This document shows, piece by piece, positions 21,917 to 32,504 of a stretch of DNA of 64,000 bases. Positions within the stretch are counted from its first letter, which is position 1, and every line of letters starts with the position of its first letter. This DNA is from Guillardia theta CCMP2712 (lineage: Eukaryota; Cryptophyceae; Pyrenomonadales; Geminigeraceae). The notes below the pieces were generated by a model. That model searched no databases, was not told the DNA's origin, and saw only the letters and a list, made by a program, of their open reading frames with translations. The translations under genes and the position numbers were made by a program. The stretch spans positions 1,157,858 to 1,221,857 of the forward strand of contig NW_005434669.1 in the NCBI RefSeq assembly GCF_000315625.1, in the 5' to 3' direction.

Positions 21917-22070
21917 CTCGTACTGATATTTAACTTAACTTTGAGTAAAGCGTGTTCCGCTGAGTTCAGTGACCTGTCAACTTCCGGCCCGGCCCGCCGG
22001 CCACTCCCCGATGACCCGGACTTACTGGAGAAATGCCTTTACTCAAAGTTAAGTTAAAAATCAGTACGAG
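21917..22070. mobile_element. Small element with 34-bp terminal inverted repeats, MITE-like
   Basis: The left arm 21917-21950 (CTCGTACTGATATTTAACTT followed by AACTTTGAGTAAAG) and right arm 22037-22070 are reverse complements with a single mismatch. The 86-nt core is GC-rich with the same words as the intergenic islands. There is no coding capacity. A non-autonomous transposon or a foldback element is the simplest reading; target-site duplications are not obvious. It lies between two divergent genes. Confidence 0.6.
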
Positions 22071-22173
22071 ACTCAGAGAAATGCGCCCTTGCGGCTATCG
22101 AGGGATACAAGGAAATGCTTCCATCGCAGATCGTCAGAACTAACAGAGACAGCGTGTACATACATCTACAGCC

Positions 22174-25100
22174 ATGAGACATCTTGTTCCTGCTGCTTCA
22201 CTCCTTGTTGCCCTTCATCTCGAGGTTCCTTGTACACCCTTGAGTTCGGATTTTCTCAGTGAACCTCTAGCAAGTCTTATCGTTCCATACGATCCCTTCC
22301 ATCCGGACAAGAGCAGGTGTCTTCTCATCTCGTCTGAACACTCCTCCTCACTGTTGGATAGCAAACCTCCGCGCACAACACCTCAACCAGAATGACACTC
22401 CGTTCATCGAGGCGCTGTTGGTAACCACTCTACCTGGAATCTTCAGGTTCAGTCACAAGATAGCAACCAGCGAGCAAGCCGCAAAGTCAAGACTTCCTTC
22501 TTCTTCCCTGGGCATCAGCTGGGCAGGTAGATGGTGGTATCGTACTCGCAACGTTCTTGCTGATGTTTGCCGGCAGAGGAACTCCATCAGTGTTGGACCA
22601 CAACGTCATGTGCGGCAAATCGGTGATGCTTCTGAGCACGATCCTGATGGTTTCTGATCGCTCCTCAACAGACAGAAATTCTCAAGTATGACCTTCCAGA
22701 GGACATCGAAGACATCGACTGCCTGAGGTCTTGCACGTCGACCCTGCTCTGACTCTCGCTCTCTGCTCATGCGCTTTCACGTGGCAAGCTTTCCCGAAGG
22801 TCCGATCAAGCATGCACAAGATCTGGCCTCTTCACTCTTCGGTGACAGCATCAACCCCTCCTCCCCCTCTTTCCCTGATCGATCTCGCCATGTCGTGTGA
22901 TCCGATGATGCAGGAGCGAGGTCGACTTTCTTCCTGTGCAACGGCAGCACGGTAGGGATTCTTGCCTCGGTGTTCGCGAGCATGCAGGCAAGAGCGTTCC
23001 CCTGCTCGTGTCTATTTTCTGACGAGTTTCTTACAGCTTTTCAAACGGTCAAGACGAACGATGTCGGAAAGGTTCACTAGGCTTTAAGCGTTATCTGGTA
23101 CACTGACAGTTTCCTGACCTGTCGACTAGACCGCCGGTTGTCATCTTGCCCAGGTCAATGTTTTCTTTTGTCGAGACGTTGCAATCATGGGAGGAACAGA
23201 AATTGTCACAAATCTTCGATTCAAGCTTTGATCATCTCGGGAGCTCAACCAGGTGTGGACGCTGACTCGCATGCATGCATTGTATCTGTGATGGGTTTGT
23301 CAACTGCACACTCACGAAGATGGTCAGTGTTCCTCAACCCCGAGCTCGACACAACCTTCGACGTTCATCATGGCTTCAACATGGAGGAAAGAAAATCTCA
23401 TGCACCAATAAGACGATGATGATGAGCCTACAAACAGGATCTTGAAGAGGCCTTGGCAGCAAATGAAGGGAACGTTGCAGCAGTCCTGATGGTACATGCT
23501 GCTCTCGGGGCAGGAGAAGTTTTCCTCATCGTTATCAGTTGTCGCCGACATACTATGGATCGATCCTGGATGTTAGAGCAGTTCAGCAAAGACTTCGTCA
23601 AGGTGGGCAGCTATCGTATCAACTCCATTTCGTCCTCCCACTTTGACCGCAGAGGAATGCTGGATCCCACTTATCGTGGATGAAGCCCACGGATCGCATC
23701 TCCGTAAGTCTCCTTAAGCTTCTTCATCTGTATCCATTTCCTCTCTCTCACTTATCCATCTGATCTCCTAGCGTTTTTGTCTTGTTTCCTCCTACGATCC
23801 TGCCGCTCTTTCTCCACATGAACCCCTTGCCCCTCGTGGAGGATAAGCCTTGCGACTCGTGTTTTGTCCTGTGATCTCACCGATCTTCATATTTCCTGCA
23901 GGTTTCCTCGCCGACGCAGGTCATCTTCCTCCTTGCGACGGCCTATCCTCAGGTGCTGATTTGGTTGTTCAGAGCATTCACAAGGTGAGGAGGAGGAGGA
24001 GGAGGAGGAGGAGGAGGAGGAGGAGGAGGAGGAGGAGGAGGAGGAGGAGGAGGAGGAGGAGGAAACCCGCACTGACTAGCAACAGACTCTCACGTCACTT
24101 ACACAATCATCTCTTCTTCATGTCGGAGGGGCGGAGGGAAGGAGCGGGGATAGGGAGGATCTCACTCGAGCTATTGCTGTTGCCCTGGACATGCTACAGA
24201 GCTCAAGTCCCTCATCACTGTGAGATGTGCATCCTTGCCAGTGAATGAGATAAAAAACTCTTTAATCGGCATGAGTGTAATAACGATGCTGCTGCTGCTG
24301 CTTTTATTATTGCTTTTGCTTTTGCTTTTACTATTGCTTTTGCTTTTGCTTTTACTATTGCTTTTGCTTTTGCTTTTGCTTTTGCTTTTGCTTTTGCTTT
24401 TGCTTTTGCTTTTGCTTTTGCTTTTGCTTTTGCTTTTGCTTTTGCTTTTGCTTTTGCTTTTGCTTTTGCTATTTCTATTAGTTGTTGATGATGGTGGTGA
24501 TAGAGATGTCCTTGTTGTTGGTGATAGTGATTGTGAAGAGCATCTGACAATGTTTGCAGACTTCTAGCTTCTCTTGATGCTACAAGGTGTTTTGTTGGTT
24601 TCCATCTCACTAGTGAGACATTGTAAAGATGGCAGTTTGGAAGTGAGGGAGGAGGAGGTAGAGAGAAACTTACTGCTGTCTCCCAATTGTCTAACAGGAC
24701 AAGGAGGGCTATAAGTGAGATTTGCACCTCTACCGTCTTACAATGACATCGTTCAAGGGCGACTCAAACACTTCAAGCTGCTAGAGCAGGAGCACCGCAT
24801 TCAGACTTGTATCGCACTGGACCCTCTGCGTCTCACCCTTCTCACTCCTCACGGACTCTCCGCGGAGGACGCGGCGGAGCTTCTTGAGAGCAGGTGTGAG
24901 ACAAACGAGGGTTGCTGAAGCTGCTGAGGAGGAGGCAGGCATGGAGTGTACGTCGAGATATCGGAGGGTCGTCTCCTCACCGCAGCTCTCGGAATTGCTT
25001 CAACTGCACAAGACTGTGCCAAGCTTGTACGAGGTGACAATCAGGAGGATGTTGACTACTTTGACTCGCATGACAGGCCTCCGTGTGCTGGACCAACAGG

Positions 25101-25556
25101 CCAGTTCTAGCCACAGAGAACGAGAGGAGAGAGCGGGGATGGTGGCGGAGGAGGAAGAGGTAGGGGTCGAGGGAAGCTTCATACCGGTCACCCCAGCAAT
25201 GTCTACCAAACCCTCCCTTACCCCGCGGGAAGTATACTTCGCAGCTGTTGAGGAGGTTACATTCTTGTTTTCCGCTGCGTTGGCTCGTCTGAAGCATCAC
25301 TCAGATCTCGGTTGATAACAGCGCCGGGCGAACGAGTGCGGAGACCCTTGTGACGTACGTTGCTTCTCGTCAAACTCCGGCTGATGCGGAGGCAGGTATC
25401 CTCCAGGGATTCCCATCCTCTTTCCTGGCGAGGTAAATGGAACATGCTACCAGATGAATCTCTGACTACAGGCAGCAGATTATCACCCAGCCTGCTGTCG
25501 CAGCATTAAAACGAGCACGAATAGACAAAGTAAGAGTCTGCAAAATCGGTTTGTGA
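22174..25556 (+). CDS. PLP-dependent Orn/Lys/Arg decarboxylase (bacterial-type fold), at least 23 exons
   Basis: Hidden in short exons separated by introns mostly of 43-77 nt. The spliced product shows the whole family signature: TPFIEALL then SFFFPGHQLGRG near the start, ILKYDLPEDIEDIDCL, PEGPIKHAQDLASSLFG, STFFLCNGSTVGILASV, LPRNCHKSSIQALIISGAQP, MLSPTYYGS, IPLIVDEAHGSHLR, GADLVVQSIHK with the PLP-binding Lys, TLTSLTQSSLLHVGG, LLLASLDATR, ALDPLRLTLLTPHG, GVYVEISEGRLLTAALGIAS, LTPREVYFAAVEE and YPPGIPILFPGE. These enzymes decarboxylate arginine, lysine or ornithine in polyamine synthesis; the substrate cannot be told. The N-terminus MRHLVPAASLLVALHLEVP looks like a signal peptide, so plastid or secretory targeting is possible. 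Some joints (around 22.98-23.13 and 23.36 kb) are unresolved; one may use a GC donor. Confidence 0.85.
23986..24062. repeat. (GGA)n microsatellite in decarboxylase intron
   Basis: About 25 GGA units directly after the donor site that follows the PLP-lysine exon. The poly-Arg and poly-Ser reading frames over it are artefacts. Confidence 0.95.
24296..24470. repeat. (GCTTTT)n hexanucleotide repeat in decarboxylase intron
   Basis: About 27 units, with a few ACTATT variants at the 5' side, inside the intron between the SSPSSL and LLLASLDATR exons. It makes this intron about 340 nt. Confidence 0.95.
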
Positions 25557-25706
25557 GTTTCAATTAAATCTACAAGTAACTTGTAAGGGATCTTCGAAAG
25601 AGAGACGCCCTTGACGAAAATGGACAAAATCAAAAAGAAGATAGAGATTGTTGGTGAATAGAGAACTTGGTTTTGCGTTTTTGTCTCTGTGCCTTGATTT
25701 GTTTCG

Positions 25707-27034
25707 TCATGATGACGGACTTGTGGCACTACCTTCTGGTCGCACCACTGATGGACTGGTCGCAGCTGAGTGTGGAGGGCAAGGACCGTCCTCGAGCTGC
25801 AATGTCGTGAGCCCGAGGGTCACCTGGTCGCCGACAACCATCTGCGCATTCGGATCAATCGCTGTAAAGGCGAGTGAAGGGTTTCCAGTCAAACCTTTCT
25901 CGGGGCGGATGGGGCTCGATCGTTGCCCTCTCCAACAGGTCGAAGCCAGTCTCCATTCAGCTTTGTGCCGTTTGTCGAGGCAAGATCCTACAACACCCAT
26001 CACGAACAAACAAACCTGTGCCGTCGTATTTACCTGGATATACACATCTCCACGTGCATCGCGCCAAATCTTGCAGTGCCTTTTGCTCACTTCAGGGTCA
26101 CGAAGAAGAACCACGTCATTTGTGCGCGATCTTCCAATCTTAAACTACGCGTACAACAACAAGTCAACTCATGTCGCATGGTTTCTTGACAATCCTACCT
26201 CCCCTTGCTGCAGGTTGAGCGGTAGATGCGTGCTTGGATCGCATCTTACTGCTTCCTGAGCAGTGAGCAGAACAAGATGAAGTTCTGAAGGAAGCCAAAC
26301 GAAGTTTGGATTGCGAATGATGTTCGGGATTGTGGAAAATGTACACGCCATAGCAGAACCTTCCTTGGCAGTCATGTTCTTCAGGACATGCCACCAAAGT
26401 TCAGAAGGGAGATCAGCCCTGACAAAGCACAGATGTAAGTCCAACTCCACGATCTTAAGACATCTATGTGAAATTACCAGACGACTGGGCGGATAAGAGT
26501 CCATCCCTCCTCACTAGAACACATCTTGCCGAGTTGCTTTAAAATCGCCAAAGGAGACTTCAACACGGTCGGCTCTCTCTGAAGCACATATCAGTCTCGA
26601 TCTGGCAGTACAATTCATTTCACCGTATCATTGAGCAAACATGCTTTAACGAGATCTCCAGCATTGTCAGTGCAGACCTCAATCTTTTGTACAAGGTGCC
26701 GCGAGGTGCGATGTTGCAGGTGGATGTATGTTGTCCCAGTTTCTCTCGATGAGTACCGATTCCTTGCCTGTTTGCAGCCACTCCCGAGTTTTTCATCAAC
26801 CAATTCACCAAAAACGATCTTCTGGAGGAGCGAGACAAGGCCCATCATGTTCCTGCTGTTTTCATTGAAAGCCCTTGGCGTAGCATTCCTGCTGACATCG
26901 GCATCTGACGAAGAGGGCAAGCATCGGGAGTCTCTCCATTCAATTTCAAAATCCTTGGAGGCATTGTCGGTCTTGATCGTAATATTGACACCCTCCACAG
27001 GTGTAATGTCGCAGACTAACGCAGACGATGCCAT
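25707..27034 (-). CDS. FHA-domain protein (C-terminal FHA)
   Basis: Assembled from about nine exons with introns of 40-75 nt. It starts MASSALVCDITPVEG at 27034 and stops at 25707. The first 90 residues are of unknown type; then a segment SELWWHVLKNMTAKE, then a complete FHA domain: LNLQQGE, IGRSRTNDVVLLRDPEVSKR, HCKIWRD, DLASTNGTKLNGD and MVVGDQVTLGLTTLQLE. The phosphothreonine-binding residues of the family are present (Arg in GRS, Ser and His in SKRH, Asn in TNGT). FHA domains bind phosphothreonine peptides, so this is a phospho-reader; its partner is unknown. It is one of three FHA genes in the window. Confidence 0.75.
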
Positions 27035-27400
27035 GTTTTAAGTTCAAACCAACCGAAAAATCAACAACTCCGCTTTGATTTGATTCACAAGTTTTCTGCA
27101 GATTCCTCGTCTAAAGTATCAGAGTGACATGTTGAACCACAATTGCACAGGTTACAACTGCCTATCGATCCGAGTCGTGGATGAATAACCCGAGGTATCC
27201 ACCGCCGTCAAACGCGTTCACAGCAGCCCCTGGAGCAAACAAGTGAAAGAGTCGAGCCAGTTAAGAAGGGTTGATCTCCTTGATAACAGAGAAGATGTGA
27301 AGATACGTGGATGCAAGAGGATGAAGGAAGGGAACGAAAGGAAGATGCGGAGGGAAGGTGGGCCAAAAAGCTAAAGAGCAGGAGACGGAAGATGCTGCAA
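27035..27400. promoter_or_regulatory. Upstream region of FHA gene, no gene seen
   Basis: Ordinary-composition sequence between the start of the FHA gene and the GGGGTAGGG array. Presumably contains the FHA promoter; no specific element recognised. Confidence 0.35.
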
Positions 27401-27419
27401 TGGCGCGCGGAATGGAAGT

Positions 27420-28440
27420 GGAGGGCGTGCGCCACACAAAGGGGGTGGGTGGAGAGTTGGGGTGGTCAGAGGTAACTGGATTGAGAAGAGGGGGTAGGGT
27501 CGTATCAGCTATGTCGAGAAATTTACGACATTGGTGGGGTGAAATTCATTGAAAAGGGTGGGGTCCATGTTGTGGGCGGGGATTCGGGGGTAGTGGTATT
27601 TCAGTTTCATGATGGTGGGGTTGGGTGGGGTAGAAAAGTTGGGTTCTATACCAATATCCGGTACATTTCCTGTGAAATAAGGGGTCCTGTTTGAAAGGAT
27701 TGGGGTCGAGATGAAATTTGAAGCTTTCATAGGGTAGGGGTAGGGTACAATCTGAGATACATTGCTAGGCTCCGGTGGGGTGTATATTCTAGGGGTTGGG
27801 TGGTAACAAAAGTGATGAATTGGTAGGGGTAAAGTGCATACTGGTCGGAAAGGGTGTAGGGGTCATGTAAGAGGTCAGAGACTATATTGACCGTTCATTG
27901 CGAGGGGGTCATCGAGGACAAAAGTACGGGTAGGATATCGTTCATTTCCAGGGAGAAAGGTGGGTAGTAGCTACCTCTCGGACTGTCAAATGGTGCTGAG
28001 ATGCTTTGGAGTACCCCAGTAATGAGGGTAGGGTACTCAGTAGTTAACGAACATGAAATAGGGGGTGGTGGGGTACGAAATGATCTCTGTTTCCTATGGT
28101 GGGTACCGGGTCTGCTTTTCAGGGGTAGGGGTGTTTTCCCGTAAATTTGTGCCGTTTTGGGAGCTGGGGGACATTCGGGTACCATTAGGGGAGAGAAGGG
28201 GTAGGGTCCATCGATGATTTCTTGAAATTGCAAATCTGGAATGGGGGTGGGTCACTCGGACAGACGGGTCTATTTTCTATATAATCAAAGGGGTAGTTGT
28301 CTAGAGCCTCTTGGAGTCGTATGACGATCGAAAGGGTAGGGTATCTAGATTCGTGGGGAGGGTGGTGAGGGTAGTAGCGGGAGCTGGGTAGGGTACAAGT
28401 CGGTTGAGAGGGATGTGTGGACCAGAGGCAGCAAATCAAA
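27420..28440. repeat. GGGGTAGGG-rich array, about 1 kb
   Basis: Some twenty G-rich blocks of the type GGGGTAGGG, GGGTAGGGT or GTGGGG occur every 30-60 nt, all with the G-run on the plus strand, separated by unrelated AT-richer sequence. This is not a simple tandem repeat, since the spacers are unique. Smaller runs of the same motif occur at 10.92, 49.3, 54.0 and 56.95 kb. No coding. Confidence 0.75.
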
Positions 28441-28802
28441 GCCATCTGACAATTAAGTCAAGGGTGTGCTGCCCTTGTAAGACTTTTACTCAATCTGTGA
28501 AGCCTACTGCCATTGGTTTTCGGAAGAGTAGATTATATTTTCTGTCTTGCGAATTCCTCTAGTGATTTCACTGAGGCGAACTTGAATAATGCTTCTAAGA
28601 AAGTGAAAAGATGTTTTTTGCTGTCCCTGGGATCAAAGGAAAAGACAATCTGAGGCGGATGTTCTGTTGCACATAAGCCGCTCTGGCAGTGGAGACGGAG
28701 CAAGAGCAGGCAACAAGAGCACAAACAAGAGCATAGAGGGGGAGCAGGAAGTAAGAGGCAAGTGGTCTTGGGCTCAGCCTTCGATTGAAAGTCGGAGTAG
28801 CC
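28441..28802. promoter_or_regulatory. Upstream region of calcineurin B gene
   Basis: Precedes the CNB start codon. A minus-strand frame with a signal-like N-terminus (28597-28804) starts inside the same CCATGG and is probably chance. No other element recognised. Confidence 0.35.
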
Positions 28803-30319
28803 ATGGGCAATAAGATATCAACAAGTGAAACCTTGGATAAAGAAGATTTGGAAAAGGTAAGCCACGACAACCAAAAACCTTTCTGTGCTTGAAGAAGGGA
28901 TGGGCGAACAGTGAAAGATAGACGGGCGGGAGGGCAGAGATGTAGGGGGGCAGAGGCAGGTAGAGGAGGCTGCTTCAGGATAATGTTATGGGTAACAACA
29001 CTAAAACAGTAAATGGGAGGCATGTCATGATTGATGGAAGGAAAGGTGATTTAATCGAACTTGCAATGGGATGCAGGGGATGTGTCAAATCAATACATCA
29101 CGATATGTCCCCATAACCTAAGAATAGAGGAAACGATTACAATTTAGATATGTAGAAGACGAGTTTGCATAAACCAGACAGGATAGGGGAGGACCACTCC
29201 AACAGCAAGTGCCTGAAAAATCCTCAATGGGGGGTTAGAAAAATTCTACCTCAGACAAGAGGACTCGAAACCCCAGATGACAGGATATGAGTATTGCACG
29301 TGACATACTTCCGGCTTATACTTCTCACTTCGAATGAACCCTTGCATGAATAGATTGAAGAACTAAAGATGATCTCCAACTTTTCGGACAAAGAGCTTAA
29401 CAGGTTGGTGATGCCAGATATGCTCTTGCACTCTTTGTTCCGAAACTGAATTGCTTACATCTCACTTTGCCGTTAAACAGATTAATACGAATATTCAATC
29501 AGCTTGATGCTGATAAGAGCGGAACTGTTGTACGTAGTTTTCTGTTTCTCAATGAATCTAATTTCTGATTGTTACAGGGTACCCAGGAGCTTTTTCAGAT
29601 GAAAGAATTCAGAGCTAACCCCTTCATACACCGGTGGAGCTCTGTGTTCCATTGTTCAGCTGGCTGAAACTGTAGAAAAGGATAACAAAAGTCTCGCTGG
29701 GCAAAGAAGATGATGGCGACAACACCTCTCTGAGCATCCAAGAATTTGCGCAACTGATGTGAGCACTCAGCTTCATCCACGATTTTACGATGACAAATAA
29801 GCAGGAGTGTGTTTAGTATAAGAGCCACTCGCGAACAAAAACTGAGGTTTGCTCAGTCCTGAAAGTTCAAAAATTGACATGCTCTTTTCTGTAGATATGC
29901 CTTCAAAATATATGATGTTGATGGTGATGGAAAGGTAAACTATGTGATTCGTGGATAGCGCAGTTTATGTAGGGATAAGGCGTAGCTTTGCAAGACTAAG
30001 CCAATTTTCTATGCTGACATGGATATCTTGTCTGAAGATTTCTAAAGAAGATCTTAGAGAAACCCTTCAGCTCATCACCATGTCAAACGATGAAGATTTC
30101 CTTGAAGAGGTTTTGAATCAGGTATTTTGCAATCAATGCAAAGTAACCAACTTAAAGCTGTCAAAGGTGTTTCAAGAAGCTGATACTGATGAAGATGGTT
30201 TCATTTTGTTCGAAGACTTTTCTAAGGTTGCTCCCAGGAGCGCATTGGGTTAGCGGTTTACATTGCGGCAGGTGGTTATGAATTCAGACATCGAAGGCAA
30301 GCTTACCATCGATTTCTAG
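28803..30319 (+). CDS. CNB: Calcineurin regulatory subunit B
   Basis: Ten exons (28803-28856, 29354-29403, 29481-29529, 29578-29633, 29681-29758, 29823-29846, 29895-29934, 30038-30121, 30167-30248, 30288-30319) sum to 549 nt, in frame, giving 182 residues; the family is about 170. The N-terminus MGNKIST has the myristoylation glycine. EF-hand 1 is FNQLDADKSGTV and 4 is EADTDEDGFILFEDF. EF-hand 2 is atypical: KEDDGDNTSLSIQEF has a disturbed loop. EF-hand 3 is YDVDGDGK, preceded by EQKLRYAF as in CNB, and the end DIEGKLTIDF aligns with the CNB C-terminus. The subunit activates calcineurin phosphatase in response to calcium at membranes. No exon is longer than 84 nt. No catalytic subunit gene is in the window. 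Confidence 0.88.
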
Positions 30320-30525
30320 CCTATTTCTCTGAAAAATCTCATACTAAAAAGGACTGTATCGCATTGTATGTTTATTTGTAAATGATTTTGCTTCTACAAA
30401 TGCCAATCGATTCAATCTGAAGATCATGCCATTTCGTTACAAAGATTGGATTTAATCTTCCCATTTTCTTTTGCTTGCAATGTATCGAGGAGAAGTACAC
30501 AACGAATCACGGATATCTTATTTAT

Positions 30526-30837
30526 TTACAGTATTGTTCGAACATGAGTTGAATTTTCAATATGGCTACTATTTACAACTGATTTACATTTCTTGGATTG
30601 GCGCAATCTCGCAGAACGAATCTCGTCCATCAATTCTTTTCCATCGCTCTTGACGCGAATTGCTACACATTTTTCATTACTTGGCTGCACATCGGGTTTT
30701 TCCATGTTGTCAACAAACGCTTGCTGTGCCTCGTTCAGTCTGAAACATTTTCTTCTTCGTGTGAGGCTGATCTCATGGATGACAATCTTCCTGCTTGATG
30801 GTGTATTGATCGATTCGGTACAGTCCGTGTAATGCAT
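30526..30837 (-). CDS. Small basic protein, 103 aa, paralogue of 31921-32232
   Basis: Single-exon frame starting MHYTDCTESI. The core RRRKCFRLNEAQQAFVDNM, then DGKELMDEIRSARLRQSKK, resembles the core of the neighbouring plus-strand protein (KKMFRLSISQQAYVESM, NGERLLNSIQTAKSKY). Function unknown; basic and possibly nucleic-acid binding. The shared core in two independent frames supports real coding. Confidence 0.5.
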   Translation of the reverse strand: MHYTDCTESINTPSSRKIVIHEISLTRRRKCFRLNEAQQAFVDNMEKPDVQPSNEKCVAIRVKSDGKELMDEIRSARLRQSKKCKSVVNSSHIENSTHVRTIL

Positions 30838-31920
30838 GGCAGATCCTTGCTAGTGCTGGAGGGCGGCACTCGACGAGGGTTTTGTAGGGTGCTCCGCGTG
30901 ACTCGGTAATCATGTAAATTACTACCAGGAACTTGCTGACATGATGGGTTCTACGATGTCATCCGCTGACTTCTTGGCCAGTCATGGAAGCTCTTAAAAT
31001 AGTGTTTTAGCCGAAATCAGAGAGGTCGCAGGGTGTAGAGGGGACCTAGGGAGGATATAAGAGAATCGCTATGGGCTATGCCCCACATCGATTTGTTCCT
31101 CACCCCGAGATCTGGCCGAGATGTCATCAAGACCTCGGGCAGGTTATCAGAACGTTTTAATTTCGTTTTCGATTTCTGTACTTCTTCAAGGATATGTATC
31201 CAAAACCCAAACGGTTAGGATCTCGCCGCCTGTCTGAAATGTTCCAACTCTTTCTGGAGCGAGCGTTGTGGCATACCCCGGTTTTGCTTGAGCACTTCAA
31301 AAGGAATACATCACCCAAGCACTGCAGGTGTGCTTTTTGGAGGAATCCTGAGATTCCTGTAAAAATCCCTCGTGACTTCTTCACCGAAATCCGTGACTGA
31401 CGAACGTTGCTTGGAATCTTCTTGTAGTAAATATGGTCTCACGGTCTCATCGGAACGGGGTACTTTCCGATGTGAATCAAGACAGGGGTGGTCCCAGTAT
31501 AAAACGGTCACATGGGACTGATGACACGCTGACGCAGCAAAACCTGATCTCGCCTTGAAGCTCCACCGTCTGTCTAGCTAGACGTGACGAGATCTTTCGG
31601 TCCGCATGACCAGAACCCCTTGGATTTCTCAACCCAGGATACTCCTTCCATTTTAATTAAACTCCTTCACTTGTCTCGAAGATACCTTCTGCATATCACT
31701 AGAGATGAGATAAGAATCCTTGGTCTTCCTCTCCCTCCTCTTGCCTCTACCCTCTCCCTGTCATTTGTTTCATTTCTGCTTTCCCTTTCATCATATCCTA
31801 CCTCGGAAAGGAAACTTCACACGGCCATTTTGGATATTACGGTATCGGTGCAGATTGCAGATTTCGAGCTCTTATTCATTCATAGGAGGTTGTGGAAACT
31901 CTACTTCACACATTCTTGCC
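30838..31920. other. Intergenic region between divergent paralogues
   Basis: About 1.1 kb, no gene recognised. Probably holds both promoters of the divergent pair. Confidence 0.4.
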
Positions 31921-32232
31921 ATGTCTTGCACAGAATGTTCTTTTGTCTTTCAATCGTTTCAAAGAAAGAACGTCAAAAAGATGTTCAGATTGAGTATTTC
32001 ACAACAAGCATATGTTGAATCAATGCCAAGCATGGAAAGCAAACAACAGTCCTTGAATCCGCAATTAGGACAGTATTACTTCAACTACAATGGAGAGAGA
32101 TTGTTGAATTCCATCCAAACAGCCAAAAGTAAATACTGCCTTCGAAAGAAGAGAAAGGCAACCAACGACTCTCCTTCCAATCAGCAAGTGCTTGGAGAGA
32201 TCATTCAAGAGTCGAACAGATATCTCTCATAG
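31921..32232 (+). CDS. Small basic protein, 103 aa, paralogue of 30526-30837
   Basis: Frame starting MSCTECSFVFQSFQRK and ending QESNRYLS. An upstream extension of the frame to 31720 exists but lacks similarity to the paralogue. See the partner for the shared core. It ends KKRKATNDSPSNQQ, possibly nuclear. Same length as the partner (312 nt including stop). Confidence 0.5.
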   Translation: MSCTECSFVFQSFQRKNVKKMFRLSISQQAYVESMPSMESKQQSLNPQLGQYYFNYNGERLLNSIQTAKSKYCLRKKRKATNDSPSNQQVLGEIIQESNRYLS

Positions 32233-32504
32233 CTATACACTCAGTTAGAGAGTTTAAGCTAAGCATGTAAACCTACAATAAATCAAGATCCCACTCCATC
32301 CTGTGCTGATGAACCTCATTGAAATGAGGCAGTGACGCTGCATCATTCAATGATTAAGCCAGTGATGTTCACATAGCGACTCTGAGATCCGGATCGACAT
32401 CTGACTGCATACCTTGAACATACTCAGTACGCAAGAGCTCCCAGCAGTGATGAATTTTCCTCAGTCTCACGGTCAGTATTGAAGTGACCGTACATAGCAT
32501 CACG

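Noticed and set aside
23850-24248. Frame with a long poly-Arg run
   Set aside because: Produced by the (GGA)n repeat in an intron of the decarboxylase gene; its first part is the true exon GADLVVQSIHK read in frame.
27420-28440. Telomere or subtelomeric repeat
   Set aside because: G-rich blocks are separated by unique sequence and genes continue on both sides, so it is not a telomeric array.
28595-28804. Minus-strand frame with a signal-peptide-like N-terminus
   Set aside because: Its ATG lies in the same CCATGG as the calcineurin B start codon, and no further domain or splice continuation supports it.
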